DNA of 64,000 nucleotides from Gnetum montanum (Eukaryota; Streptophyta; Gnetopsida; Gnetales; Gnetaceae), in contig MNCI01016043.1 in assembly GCA_015680685.1 (NCBI GenBank), positions 88,493 through 152,492 on the forward strand. The letters are read 5' to 3'. Positions within the stretch are counted from its first letter, which is position 1. Each line of letters starts with the position of its first letter. The notes under the pieces are model-generated. The model ran no database searches. It saw nothing but the letters and a program-made list of their open reading frames with translations, and was not told the DNA's origin. Position numbers and translations under genes: made by a program. This document shows positions 1-9,559 of this stretch, piece after piece.

Positions 1-1139
1 TCACTATAATGTTCACCATAGAAAAACAAGAATCTCCATCAAGGTAGCATGCAAGCAATAGCTACAGTTACATGGTCAAAGAATGTGTTTGATGGAGAAA
101 CACACCTACATTGCAGAGCGAATGTCTAAGTTGCAGCTCCATTACTTCCATAAATCCTCAATGTGCATTTCTATTACTACTACAAAAAAAATAGCATAAA
201 CCAAAAAACATAACACTAGTATAGATCAAGGAATTGGATTCTTCAACTACCACCACATGGCTACCCAACAACAAAACCTACTCCTTTGGTTTGAGTCTTT
301 AGTACATAAAAACTAATAAAATAATAATAATTTAATAATAATAAAGTAAAATAAAATAAATTAAAATAACTAAAATAAACACTAATTAAATAATTAACAA
401 TATGTAATTAATATTTTAAAACTATCAATTTTAGGGTGTATTAGAGCACCACCAAATGTGCCTCACATACAAAAAAATCCACATAAACCAAAAGATACTC
501 TTCTAGTAATTTTCAAGAATAATAATTTAGGACCACACATTTATAGAAGAACCAAAATTATTCATCATGATCAAGATAGATCCCACCAAACAACAAGCGA
601 CTTTCATGGATATCAGCAACCAAGAGATCCGAGTATGCCTCAACAATGTACATCAATTAGAAGAGACATTAGGAAGGCAAGGATACATTGGTCCAACTAA
701 GTCTTACCCATATTATAATATTATTATTATGTTAATTAATTAAGATCATTGTTAAGTTCCTCCCAAAAGATTAGTAATCATGACTTGAGTTAATCCTATC
801 TTGTATTGAACTTAGTGTTCTAAGCACCTAACCCCTACAACTTGATATTACTAATCTTATCTAAGACTTATGTATTAACAAGTTTAAGGTATTTAACCTA
901 GCCATAAAATTTTTTTATCCTAACTAACTAATAAGGGCTATTACTATGAGATCCATAAGGAAACCAAAACTGAATGAGTGACGTTTTGATATCTTCCATT
1001 GCTAATCCTCTCCATAGTACCTCACTAGGGTATAATAATAATATGAGACCTACAACATACTTTGAAATTATAAGGTATATGTATTATATTTTTGTTCAAA
1101 GATTAGTATAGCTTTTATATTTAAAACCAAGTCATCTAG
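1..1139 (+). repeat. Fragment of D-type repeat interrupted by element A
   Basis: No intact gene is seen. Positions 301-420 are AT-rich low-complexity sequence. At 435-450 a site resembling a tRNA-iMet primer site (gtgtattagagcacc) is followed by sequence collinear with about 18490-18950: both contain the stretch around 'acattggtcca' and a run ending 'gtcatctag'. This identifies it as a second, diverged copy of the leader or internal region of repeat D. A weak 80-codon open stretch at 458-700 lies in the shared part but matches no family I know. The fragment resumes at 8120 beyond element A. Confidence 0.55.
1135..1139. repeat. Target-site duplication of element A, left copy (TCTAG)
   Basis: TCTAG directly precedes the 5' LTR and is repeated exactly at 8115-8119 after the 3' LTR. 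The uninterrupted paralogous site at 18939-18943 carries a single TCTAG in the same context (gtcatctag). Confidence 0.92.
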
Positions 1140-1920
1140 TGATGACCCACAATATCGTGTACACGATATCATGTTCCATCTTATTATCTATAAATAAGAG
1201 GTGGCTTCCCTTATTTTAGGCACTTAGACTTAGAACCTTAGCCAAACTATAGTAGTTTTACCATTCTAGAGTTAGAAAAATTTCCATGTGCCCGCAGTAA
1301 GAGTATTAAAGTGAACAGATCTTTATTTGAGCAAATTGTACCTAAGCACACATTTGTGTACGACAATAAAGACAAACTTTATAATAAACTTTGCAGCATA
1401 AGGACTAACCGAATAGTAATCAATAATTATTGAATGTTTAAATGCTTTATTAGTTAATTAATCTCTCTCTCAACCCTTGACTCTCCTAGTTAAGTATACT
1501 CAATACGACTGCTTCGAGCATGTGTGTAGCACTTGGTAACCCAGTAATGATTAACATTTGGTAGTCCGAGCAGCGTTGCACTAGTTCAAGATGTGTGCAG
1601 CAAGTGGGAATGGATACTAGTATTAGAAACAATTAGAACTTAGTTAGTTAATAGTTAATATAAGTTAGCCACTTAGTTCTCTTCACCTTTCCCTATTAGT
1701 GTAAAGACATTAGAAAGATAAAAGCTATAAAAATCACATACCTCAAGCTTACTTAACCATACAACCATGACAATACAAGTAAGTTTGGGAAGACAATGAT
1801 TGATTAACCTTAAGTGTTCCATTAAGGCACGTAAGAACTTAGTCCTTAGAGTTCAATTGGATCATGCGTGAAACACTCGTATTTGTATGATTGAGTGTAG
1901 GGGTACCTCGCCACTCATCA
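1140..1920 (+). repeat. Element A 5' LTR
   Basis: 781 bp, TGATGA...TCATCA, paired with 7328-8114. Near its start is a palindromic block with GATATC (acacgatatc), followed by a TATA box at 1188 and a transcribed R/U5 portion. It is directly followed by the primer-binding site. Closely related LTRs bound element B; a more diverged one bounds element E. Confidence 0.93.
1188..1196 (+). promoter_or_regulatory. LTR TATA box
   Basis: CTATAAATA, conserved at the same place in the 3' LTR (7381), in both LTRs of element B (47199, 53483) and in the 5' LTR of element E (42323). It lies just downstream of the GATATC palindromes, so it is the likely core promoter of the Athila-like elements. Confidence 0.7.
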
Positions 1921-1940
1921 TTGGCATCATTGCTAGGGAC
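1921..1940 (+). other. Primer-binding site, tRNA-Asp type
   Basis: ttggcatcattgctagggac immediately follows the 5' LTR. It is a decayed version of TGGCGCCGTTGCCGGGGA, the complement of the 3' end of plant tRNA-Asp used by Athila-class elements. The equivalent sites in B (47930) and E (43119) carry different substitutions. Confidence 0.8.
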
Positions 1941-2064
1941 TTAGTTTTTGGTGCTCTACGTAGAACATAGGAAATCATTCATATCACTGGGACACTAGAA
2001 TGAACCCTTAGGGTTATCAAGAAAAGATAAGATAATGGTAAATTGCACACTAAATAAAACAAAG

Positions 2065-4440
2065 ATGTCTTCTTCTTCACATAAGAGCACTTCACCACCT
2101 AGGACTAATACAAGAGATAGTCGGCGGCAAAACACAGGTAACCAAGATCTGCTAATTCCTCAACAATTTTGGGTGCTATATACTCATCATGATGAGTATG
2201 TACCCAACTTTATCTTTATTCTTCATCAATATGAACAACTGCATTGGAGAGACTTGGAAGGTAACATTATGTTAACTCAACATTGATCAGTCCCCAACAT
2301 GGTCCTTCGTGCTCTCTCATGAATAGGGATGTCATTTTTGTACGCAAAATATGTTGCATGTGATCATGACACAAGGTACTACCATCCCACAGAAGCACAA
2401 CATTAAAGGTACTTGCAACAAGAGGGATATCATACATCCTCAAAGGGTAAATGGCCCCATAAGGATCCACATGTCTTGAGCGAAATTGAGGGTGATGAAC
2501 CTACTTCAGTAGGATCCCCACTAAATGATGTTCCCCCTCCTAACAATGGTTAGGAGGTGGTGTATCAAAACCTCCACTTCACACTTCACAACCTTGGTTT
2601 TGATCCACATGAACATGAAGTGTTGAACGAGGGAACAAAAACACATGATAAGGATGGACGTTCTGATCGTGATCACGATCGTGGCCGAGACCATAAAAGA
2701 GAAGGTAGAAAACACCATCATGGCAATGGTTCTCCTTCTTCTTCACCTTCATCATCACATTCACCCTCTCCTTCAGTATCCAGCCGCAATCATAAGGAAC
2801 CCAACCATAAGGATAAAGGTAAACAGAGTGAAAAATATCGATGAGAGAGTCGAGAGCGAGGATGTGGACATTCTGAGGAATCAAGGCATGGAAGAAGGGA
2901 GAGTAGGGAACTGTGTAGACACCATATATGCTATGAATGAGGTGACCATGAAGAACCCCTACTCATAACTAGAAGCATGTTAGAAGTAATGGAGGCCATA
3001 AGAGTTCCCACAAGGCACCAAAAAGATAGTAGGATTAAGAGGCTAGACATGAATAACATCCCACAATTTGAGGGGGGATATAACGCTGATCCTCAAAATC
3101 ACCTACAAGAATTCCATGATGCATGTGCCTTGCAAAACATAGAAAAAAATGCAAAAAAACTAAATTTATTCCCAAGGACACTAGTAAAAGAAGCAGAAAG
3201 CTGGTGCCAGTTCTTAGAACCGGAATCCATTCGAAGGTGGAATACCATGCTAGAACTTTTTAATGATAAATACCAAAAAGAATCCTGAATGTCTAACCTG
3301 TGAAAGAAAATCCAAGGATGGAAGCAAGGAAATCATGAACCCTTGGATGTTGCCATGGGCTGTTATTATGCACTATTACATCGTTGCCTAGGCCATGGTT
3401 ATTCACAGTGGGATCAACTACACTATCTCATAGATGAACTTAGGCATGAAACAAGGAGAACCCTTAGAACATATGCCCAACGGAGATTATCAAAGCTTAG
3501 GTCTCATCAGGTTCATACATTGCTAGAGCAAGTAGACAAGGAAGAAGGGGAACTACATAAGAGAGAAAGTGTGGAAGAGTACAATCGAGATCCTTCCCTT
3601 CGAAAAAGGGGAGTGAGATTCTATGAGGAGAAGGAAGAGTCACCACTCAAAGAGATGGTTAATAGGAAAACCTTTCCACTCCAAAAATTAAGAATCGAAG
3701 TATCAGCAAAGGTAGACAAAATGTAGGACTCCATGGATAGTAGGTTTGAAACTGTTCTTAAAATTGTAGAGGAGTCTAGGGAGCAAGGTAGTGACTATGA
3801 CAAAAAGAAGAAGAGATAAGTGGACAATGCACATAACAAATATAAGGGGAAAATGGCCATCACCAAAGAGGTTGTGGATTCTGATACGAATAATGATGGT
3901 GGATGTGAGATATGCCAATACAACCATCCTAAGGGATTTTGCATAGTAATCTCACATCTACAAGAGTCTGGGGTGTATACACTCAACCCATGACTTAACA
4001 AATGGCAAGCACCTTGATAGTTACCTTATCCCCAAGGTAACCCAAGGCAGTTTCACCAACCTTTAACATATTATCCAAGTGGAACTCCACAATAACCTAT
4101 TGAGAAACACCAACAGTGGCAATACCCAGAGTCATGGGGGATGTCACCACCAAGGCAACAATATCCCTACCGGCAACCGGATCCATATGGCTACTACGTG
4201 CAGCAACCAATCTCTCCACGTAACTCTGTTGATCACGTGACATCACAATGTCACTACCAAGCTTGGGAGTATTATATGATTCCTTCTCCTAGGGGAGATA
4301 ACCCATAGACATACCATCCTCCAAATCCATCTGCAACTCTCACACTGATAGCTCCATTAGCACCGGCTCCAACAATGCAAGGGTAGCTCCCCACTCAACC
4401 ACAGCAACATAATGCCACGAGGGCTATAAATCTTCAACTT
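2065..4440 (+). pseudogene. Element A gag (capsid/nucleocapsid), broken
   Basis: One continuous frame starting at ATG 2065 (the start conserved in element B) and interrupted by stops. It has a Ser-rich N-terminus, a segment containing HWRDLEGNI, a Ser/His-rich linker (2700-2790), a capsid segment at 2977-3285 (RLDMNNIPQFEGGYNADPQN, LFPRTLVKEAESW), an acidic/basic helical segment at 3343-3726, and a zinc-knuckle-like CEICQYNHPKGFC near 3905 with spacing C-X2-C-X3-H-X4-C. Then comes a Pro/Gln/Tyr-rich tail. Stops at 2548, 2842, about 2938, 3286 and 3301 are also present at the same codons in B; those at 2284 (GGA in B) and 3724 (TTG in B) are private to A. Capsid-forming function is inferred from family membership; this copy cannot make full-length protein. 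Confidence 0.85.
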
Positions 4441-4461
4441 GCTACTGGTTCTAACAATCAT

Positions 4462-5193
4462 ATGAAGGGAATACCTTTCTTTAGAATCAATAGCCCAACC
4501 AATCCCTCACAACCACAAGTAGTTGAACCTCTGAATGCCTCTCCATCAAATAAGGCTTCAAAGCTCCCTTCAAACCAAAAACCGAGCTCAATCCATAGGG
4601 TTATGTTAACACATGTCATTATTGATTGTATTAAGGTGGGCCACCTTCCTAGGAAATTATTTGATCCTAGAAGCCCCCTAATTTATCTCCAAGTTGTTGG
4701 GAATGAATCATGTAAAGCTCTTCTGGACTCAAGTTCCGGAGTGAACTTAATATCACAAGAGATGTACAAAGCCTGGAACCTGCCTCCATTGAGTAAGAGC
4801 AATATTCGCCTAGAGTTGGCCAACCAGTCCATCGCTGCTCCCTTGGGACAAGTGGAGGACATTGTTACCACTGTGTGTGGGTGGTCATACCCAGCTAATT
4901 TCCTAATGATACAAGTAAACAATGATAAAGGGGACTTCCCAATAATCATGGGAAGGGCATGGCTAAGCACCATAAATGTGTGCCTAGGAATCTATGATCT
5001 TTCCCTGCAAATATCTAAGGAAAATAATTTTGGGAAGATCGAGAAGAAGAAAGTTCCATGCATCACATATAGTGATACAGGGTGTGATTGCGTACAAGAA
5101 TGTTCAACATCACCTGCATGCAACCAATGTGCAAAAGAAATTACCATACAAAAGTGCCTATATGTAGCAACCACACAACAAGAAGACACCTAG
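4462..5193 (+). pseudogene. Element A pol N-terminus: retroviral-type aspartic protease
   Basis: 243 open codons in the same frame as gag. The protease core follows a Pro/Ser-rich linker: strand YLQV, active-site region ALLDSSSGVNLIS (the usual D-S/T-G with Gly replaced by Ser), then VCGWSYPANFLMIQ and the second conserved strand FPIIMGRAWL. A Cys-rich stretch (CDCVQECSTSPACNQCAKE) follows. It would cleave the Gag-Pol polyprotein. A TAG ends the frame; a further 68 codons (5197-5403) of PR-RT linker follow, and then no reverse transcriptase. The changed active-site glycine suggests an inactive enzyme. The homologous segment of element B is broken into two pieces. Confidence 0.85.
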
Positions 5194-5500
5194 TAGTTGA
5201 TAGTTGATCAAGAGAGCAACTCACCAATGTGCATGGAACTAACTAAGCAAAAAACTTGTGCTCACATCAAAATCATATATACACTAGAGCAAGAGCATCA
5301 CCAACTTCCAAACCTTAACCTAAAAACATCAATTGGGAGAAGTTGGGAACTCCTAAAAAATTCAAACAAGCACTTCAATAAGAGATTACTAGTCAATGTG
5401 TAATAGACCAAACCTTACTATGAATTTAGAATGGTTAATGGACATAATACCTCAGAGAAGGGATGACCCCACTCATTATTTTAGATCTCCTCCATCCAAC

Positions 5501-5515
5501 TCAGTCATGGGGGAG
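5501..5515 (+). promoter_or_regulatory. Internal polypurine-tract-like motif 1 (element A)
   Basis: TCAGTCATGGGGGAG matches the polypurine motif abutting the 3' LTR in the family (B: caatcatgggggta; E: tcagtcatgggagta). The same motif lies at the same place in B (51490). A possible internal plus-strand priming site. Confidence 0.5.
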
Positions 5516-6191
5516 ATGGCCACCTCTACTGATCATTTGAGGCCCTGAGTTCCTTTTTAAGTTTTTGTTTTACACATTTTTTTTTACAACTTTCTTTAAC
5601 TTTTCTTGTTTTTTGTTTTGCAACATCACTTATACTCTTTTATTTCTTTGTATTTTTGTTTGTTTATTTTATTAGGTTCATCACCTAATAAGTGCTCCTA
5701 ATGGTGGTATGAACTGTATTCCATTAATTGCTAATGTTTGGTTTTTACCTTTGAGTTATAATGTTGATACTAAGGTATGGTTCTTTTGATATAACAGGCA
5801 ATGAGTCCACGTCATCCATGCATCCATAAATTTCTATGGTCTCTCTTGGCTTGGAACTGTATAGTCCCCTTCCTAATAATAGAACTATCAACGAATTGGT
5901 GATTGGTCATTTCTCGAACTGAGAAAGGACTCAAGGATTGAAAAGTATGTGACTTCAAGGGGATTTGATGCATTTGTGCTGATCATTCTCTTGGGTGCTT
6001 GGATGTTTTCTTCTTAGGTTTTCCTTATTATTCCTACGTTGCTCCATTATCGTGAAGCTGAGCTAATAAAAATAATAAGTCTTTGCATGATGTGGTTCTC
6101 ACGCAAAAAAAAAAAAGTGAGAATTCAAAGCACACCCCTTAGACAAAATAATCATATAGACTACAAGCACTAGTTATGAAACTAAACAAAT

Positions 6192-6512
6192 GTGTTCCCT
6201 CTAACTAAGGCCCTCTCTCACTTCCTACTTTATCCTTTCTCGTTTCCTTGGAATGGTGGTGACTCTTTAGCGGAAGCATTCTTGTTACTTCAAGTGGATG
6301 GATTGGCCAAGTGTATTAATGCGAAGTCACTGGATGTGGATTGTTTGAGGCTAGATTTGGAAAGAGATCTACTCAATCACATTAACCATAACTACACAAG
6401 GGGTTGTACATCACCTTGTTATTGGGACTCCATTCCATTCTCTTCTCCTCATCATTCTTTCTCTATTTTTCACCTCATTGTCAATTGTATCAATAGTCTA
6501 TATTTTGGTTGA
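6192..6512 (+). CDS. Conserved short orphan frame of the A/B lineage
   Basis: An open frame of about 106 codons (GTG in A, ATG at the homologous place 52182 in B). Both copies have the same length of 321 bp; B has one internal stop. Conserved stretches include LLQVDGLAKCIN and INHNYTRGCT. The C-terminal part is hydrophobic. No known domain is recognised. It could be a remnant of an env-like or pol-derived frame, or chance persistence in a young lineage; expression is not supported. Confidence 0.25.
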   Translation: MFPLTKALSHFLLYPFSFPWNGGDSLAEAFLLLQVDGLAKCINAKSLDVDCLRLDLERDLLNHINHNYTRGCTSPCYWDSIPFSSPHHSFSIFHLIVNCINSLYFG

Positions 6513-6691
6513 TGCATTATTTTCTTTTTGGTAAATTCTTGTAGTTAAGACTTTAACTCTTTATTCCAAATGACATTCTAGAGCCTACAGAGTGTCAGGG
6601 CATTAAGGGCATGAGCCTGCATTGGGGAGGTCCCACTTGCATTCCTATTTGGTGGATCAGTTAACTTCTTTCCCTTANTAATGGAAATGTC

Positions 6692-6732
6692 GATAAAATG
6701 GATGTCAGAGGTGGAAATGAACAAAATAAATG
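6692..6732. other. 41-bp segment inverted relative to element B, flanked by single Ns
   Basis: Reads as the reverse complement of 52702-52742 in element B with 2 mismatches, bounded by N at 6733 and by another N 14 bp to its left at 6678. About 70 bp of the B sequence is also missing here. Either a micro-inversion or, given the Ns, an assembly or gap-filling artefact. Confidence 0.75.
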
Positions 6733-6752
6733 NCGCTACTGGAGGATCGCTC

Positions 6753-6767
6753 TTAGTCATGGGGGTC
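6753..6767 (+). promoter_or_regulatory. Internal polypurine-tract-like motif 2 (element A)
   Basis: ttagtcatgggggtc, the second internal copy of the motif, conserved at 52821 in element B. Confidence 0.45.
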
Positions 6768-7314
6768 TTGGTCCAATTTTTCCAATTTTCTCCTAACCCC
6801 TACACCTTACACCTTTGGTAGTCACCAGTGTTATATCTCTAGAATCTGTATTAGCCATATCACAACTCAGCCAATAGACTGTACATCAAGGCAAGGTATC
6901 AATTACATTGTGATTTATTTATCCTTGCTAATATGAGACTGTGTTGTGTGTGTAGATGGAAATCATACAACAATGGACTGGAGTTGGAGGAAACACTAAG
7001 GATGGACTGGTGCTAGAACATTCATGCAAGGAACAAGATTGATGGCACGGTTATGGATGGACAACGAAAGGTGCAATTCTGGCATCAATAGCAACACATC
7101 TTTTTCTCTCCTCTCTCTTCTCTCTCAGCTGCCAAATAAGGTTGGATGTCAAATGTGTATAGTGTTCACTTTTATGGCCATGAACACTAATATTGTCATG
7201 TGTTGTAATGATGATCCATTCACATGTCACCCCATTCACCATTAGTGTCATTCAAGTCAATAATCACATACCTTCCCAATATTTTATAAGGAACTGGAGG
7301 ATGAGTTTTCATTC

Positions 7315-7327
7315 AATCATGGAAATA
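7315..7327 (+). promoter_or_regulatory. Element A 3' polypurine tract (degenerate)
   Basis: aatcatggaaata directly precedes the 3' LTR. B keeps the purer form caatcatgggggta at the same place. Confidence 0.6.
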
Positions 7328-8114
7328 TGATGAGCCGCAATATCGCATCCACCCCACGATATCACATCCCATCTTATTATCTATAAATAAGATGTGGCTT
7401 CCCTTGTTTTAGGCACTTAGGCTTAGACCCTTAGCCAAACTATAGCAATTTTACCATTCCAAAGTTAGAATAATTTCCATGTGCTCATAGTAGGAGTCTT
7501 AAAGTGAATGGATGTTTATTCGAGCAAACTGTACCTGAGCACACATTTGTGTACAGAAATAAATATGAACTTTATGATAAACCTTGTAGCATACGGACTA
7601 AGCTAAATAATAATCAATTATTGTTGAATGTTTAAATGCTTTCTTAGTTAATTAATCTCTCTCTCAACCCTTGACTCTCCTAGTTGAGTACACTTGGTAC
7701 AACCACTTCGAGCATGTGTGTAGCGCTTGGTAGCCTAGTAACGATTAGCGTTTGGTAATCCTAGCAATGTTGTACTGGTTCAGGATGTGTGTGGCAAGTG
7801 GGAATAGATACTAGTGTTAGGATCAATTAGAACTTAGTTAGTAAATAGTTAATATAAGTTAGTCACTTAGTTCTCTTCACCTTTCCCTATTCGCGTAAAG
7901 ACATTAAAAAGATAAAAGCTATAAAAATCACATACCTCAAGCTTACTTAACCATTCAACCATGACAATACAAGTAAGTTTGGGAAGACAGTGATTGATTA
8001 ACCTTAATTTTTCCATTAAGGTGCATAAGCACTTAGTCCTTGGAGTTCAACCGAATCGCGTGTGAAGCGCTCGTATCCGTATGGTTGAGTGTAAGGGTAC
8101 CTTGCCACTCATCA
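7328..8114 (+). repeat. Element A 3' LTR
   Basis: 787 bp, TGATGA...TCATCA, homologous throughout to 1140-1920. The palindromic block near its start has diverged: one GATATC and a degenerate AATATCG, separated by a spacer absent from the 5' LTR. TATA box ctataaata at 7381. Confidence 0.93.
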
Positions 8115-8119
8115 TCTAG
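8115..8119. repeat. Target-site duplication of element A, right copy (TCTAG)
   Basis: Exact match to 1135-1139. Confidence 0.92.
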
Positions 8120-8535
8120 AAATCCACATGTGCCCCATATGTCAGTTTATTAATGTAAATTTAGCAAAATAAACTATTTTTTTCTTTTGAAATCCTACAA
8201 ATTCAACTTAGTTTTTGGATTTTAATATCATTCCCAATGTGTAGTACTCATTAAGATGATTTTAATGGTATAAATTTCATCCCAATCAAACTTATGGTTT
8301 GGGAGATATCACTATTTNNNNNNNNNNNNNNNNNNNNNNNNNNNNNNNNNNNNNNNNNNNNNNNNNNNNNNNNNNNNNNNNNNNNNNNNNNNNNNNNNNN
8401 NNNNNNNNNNNNNNNNNNNNNNNNNNNNNNNNNNNNNNNNNNNNNNNNNNGAAATAATAAAATAAAAAATATTTAAAAAAATTCCAAGAGGCTGAAAGTT
8501 CATTTAAGAACCTACATTAACCTGTTAAGGGCTGT
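8120..8535 (+). repeat. D-type repeat, continuation right of element A, with assembly gap
   Basis: 8120-8317 aligns with 18944-19140 of repeat D (aaatccaca, ttttgaaatc, caacttagtttttggatttta, gtagtactcatt). 8318-8450 is a run of Ns. 8451-8530 is AT-rich and fits the A/T stretch near 19140-19170. No gene is seen. Confidence 0.6.
8318..8450. other. Assembly gap (133 N)
   Basis: Run of undetermined bases; nothing can be said of its content. Confidence 1.
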
Positions 8536-9359
8536 TGATGAGTGATGAGGTACCCTGACACTCAACTATACAAATCACAAGCACTCACATACAATCTAAT
8601 CAAAATCTATGGATGGGACTAGTTGTGGTATCTAGATTTATATGCTCTGATCATAGCTCACTATCTTCCCACTTGGACTAGTGTTAGCTTTATCATGTAT
8701 GGTTTAGTCCAAAGTGAGGCATATGATGTTATCTAATTCTATGCTACTCTTGATGACAATACAAAGATGAATTACTTAAACTAGTGAATAATGGGAAACA
8801 AAATCTAACTATCCTATGGCAATGAGCATATGCACTTAATTGTCTATACACATCTTGGACTTTGTGAGACCACTTTTGGGATGGCCAAGTGTCTATTACT
8901 GGGTGTGCCAAACAATACACTTCTGGGTTACCAAGTACTTCCACATAAACACTCATGACTAAGGCATATGCATTCTGCTTAATAATAGGAATAATAAGTA
9001 ACAATAAATAGAAATGTTAAACTAAGGAAAGCATTAAATAATTAAAGAAAGAATATTAATCTAACTAGATGCTGCAATGATGGGATTAATCTCGATCTTT
9101 ATTACAAGTCATGTAATGTGTTCAAGTACATCACACACAAACAAAGATGTCGTATGATTACAAACATCATGTTGTGGGCATGCACTAGGAATAACGAACT
9201 TAAAAGAGAAGAAACTGAAAATTAAAACTATCTCCCTAATTTCCTATGTTCTACATGTTGTCTCATCTAAGAGCCCAAGTACAATATTTATAGGCAATAT
9301 TTAGATGAGGCAAGATGTCACGTACTTGACGTTGGGGCCTATCAAATCTCAACTCATTA
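8536..9359 (-). repeat. Element C 3' LTR
   Basis: 824 bp, collinear with 16643-17519 (shared stretches such as tggttacccaagtacttccac near 8930 and 17030). Plus-strand ends are TGATGA and TCATTA, the latter mutated from TCATCA. Confidence 0.9.
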
Positions 9360-9377
9360 TACCTTCATGACTAAATG
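9360..9377 (-). promoter_or_regulatory. Element C 3' polypurine tract (degenerate)
   Basis: On the minus strand tttagtcatgaaggta directly precedes the 3' LTR, a decayed form of the family motif TTAGTCATGGGGGTA. Confidence 0.6.
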
Positions 9378-9559
9378 AAAACTTGTCCTTGAGTTAAACA
9401 AAGATGAGGAATATGTTCTTTATAAAATATTGGGTAGGTATGGGATTATTGACTGACTCAAACAATGGACAAAATAACTAACTCTGCACATGCCGTAGTG
9501 GTGCAATATGAAAATGGAACACATTATTACAAAAAAGAAAAAAAACAAGACTAGGAAGC

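Larger units (their letters stand above)
5404..7327 (+). other. Element A 3' region (no RT, IN or accessory ORF)
   Basis: Mostly non-coding sequence shared with element B (51396-53387). It has a T-rich tract (5550-5660), an A-run (6103-6114) and a segment near 6590-6660 (cattaagggcatgagcctgc...ggggagg) that aligns with the post-integrase region of element E near 56900. The pol-distal half and the accessory ORF present in E are therefore missing. The last ~250 bp resemble the 3' UTR of elements C and E up to the polypurine tract. Single Ns at 6678 and 6733 bracket a locally inverted segment. Confidence 0.7.
1140..8114 (+). mobile_element. Element A: Athila-like Ty3/Gypsy LTR retrotransposon, gag-protease only
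   Basis: A complete element of about 7 kb with two related LTRs beginning TGATGA and ending TCATCA, a tRNA-Asp-type primer site, gag, an aspartic protease and a long 3' region. It is bounded by a perfect 5-bp duplication. Reverse transcriptase, RNase H and integrase are absent: after the protease the sequence passes into the untranslated 3' part of the family. Element B (47151-54212) has the same organisation and the same internal junction, so this is not a private deletion. LTRs differ at many sites by eye, mostly transitions, so the insertion is old. It sits inside a D-type repeat. Confidence 0.92.

Noticed and set aside
8744-9004. Minus-strand frame in element C LTR as a gene
   Set aside because: Lies inside the LTR and is not maintained in the paired LTR at 16643-17519.
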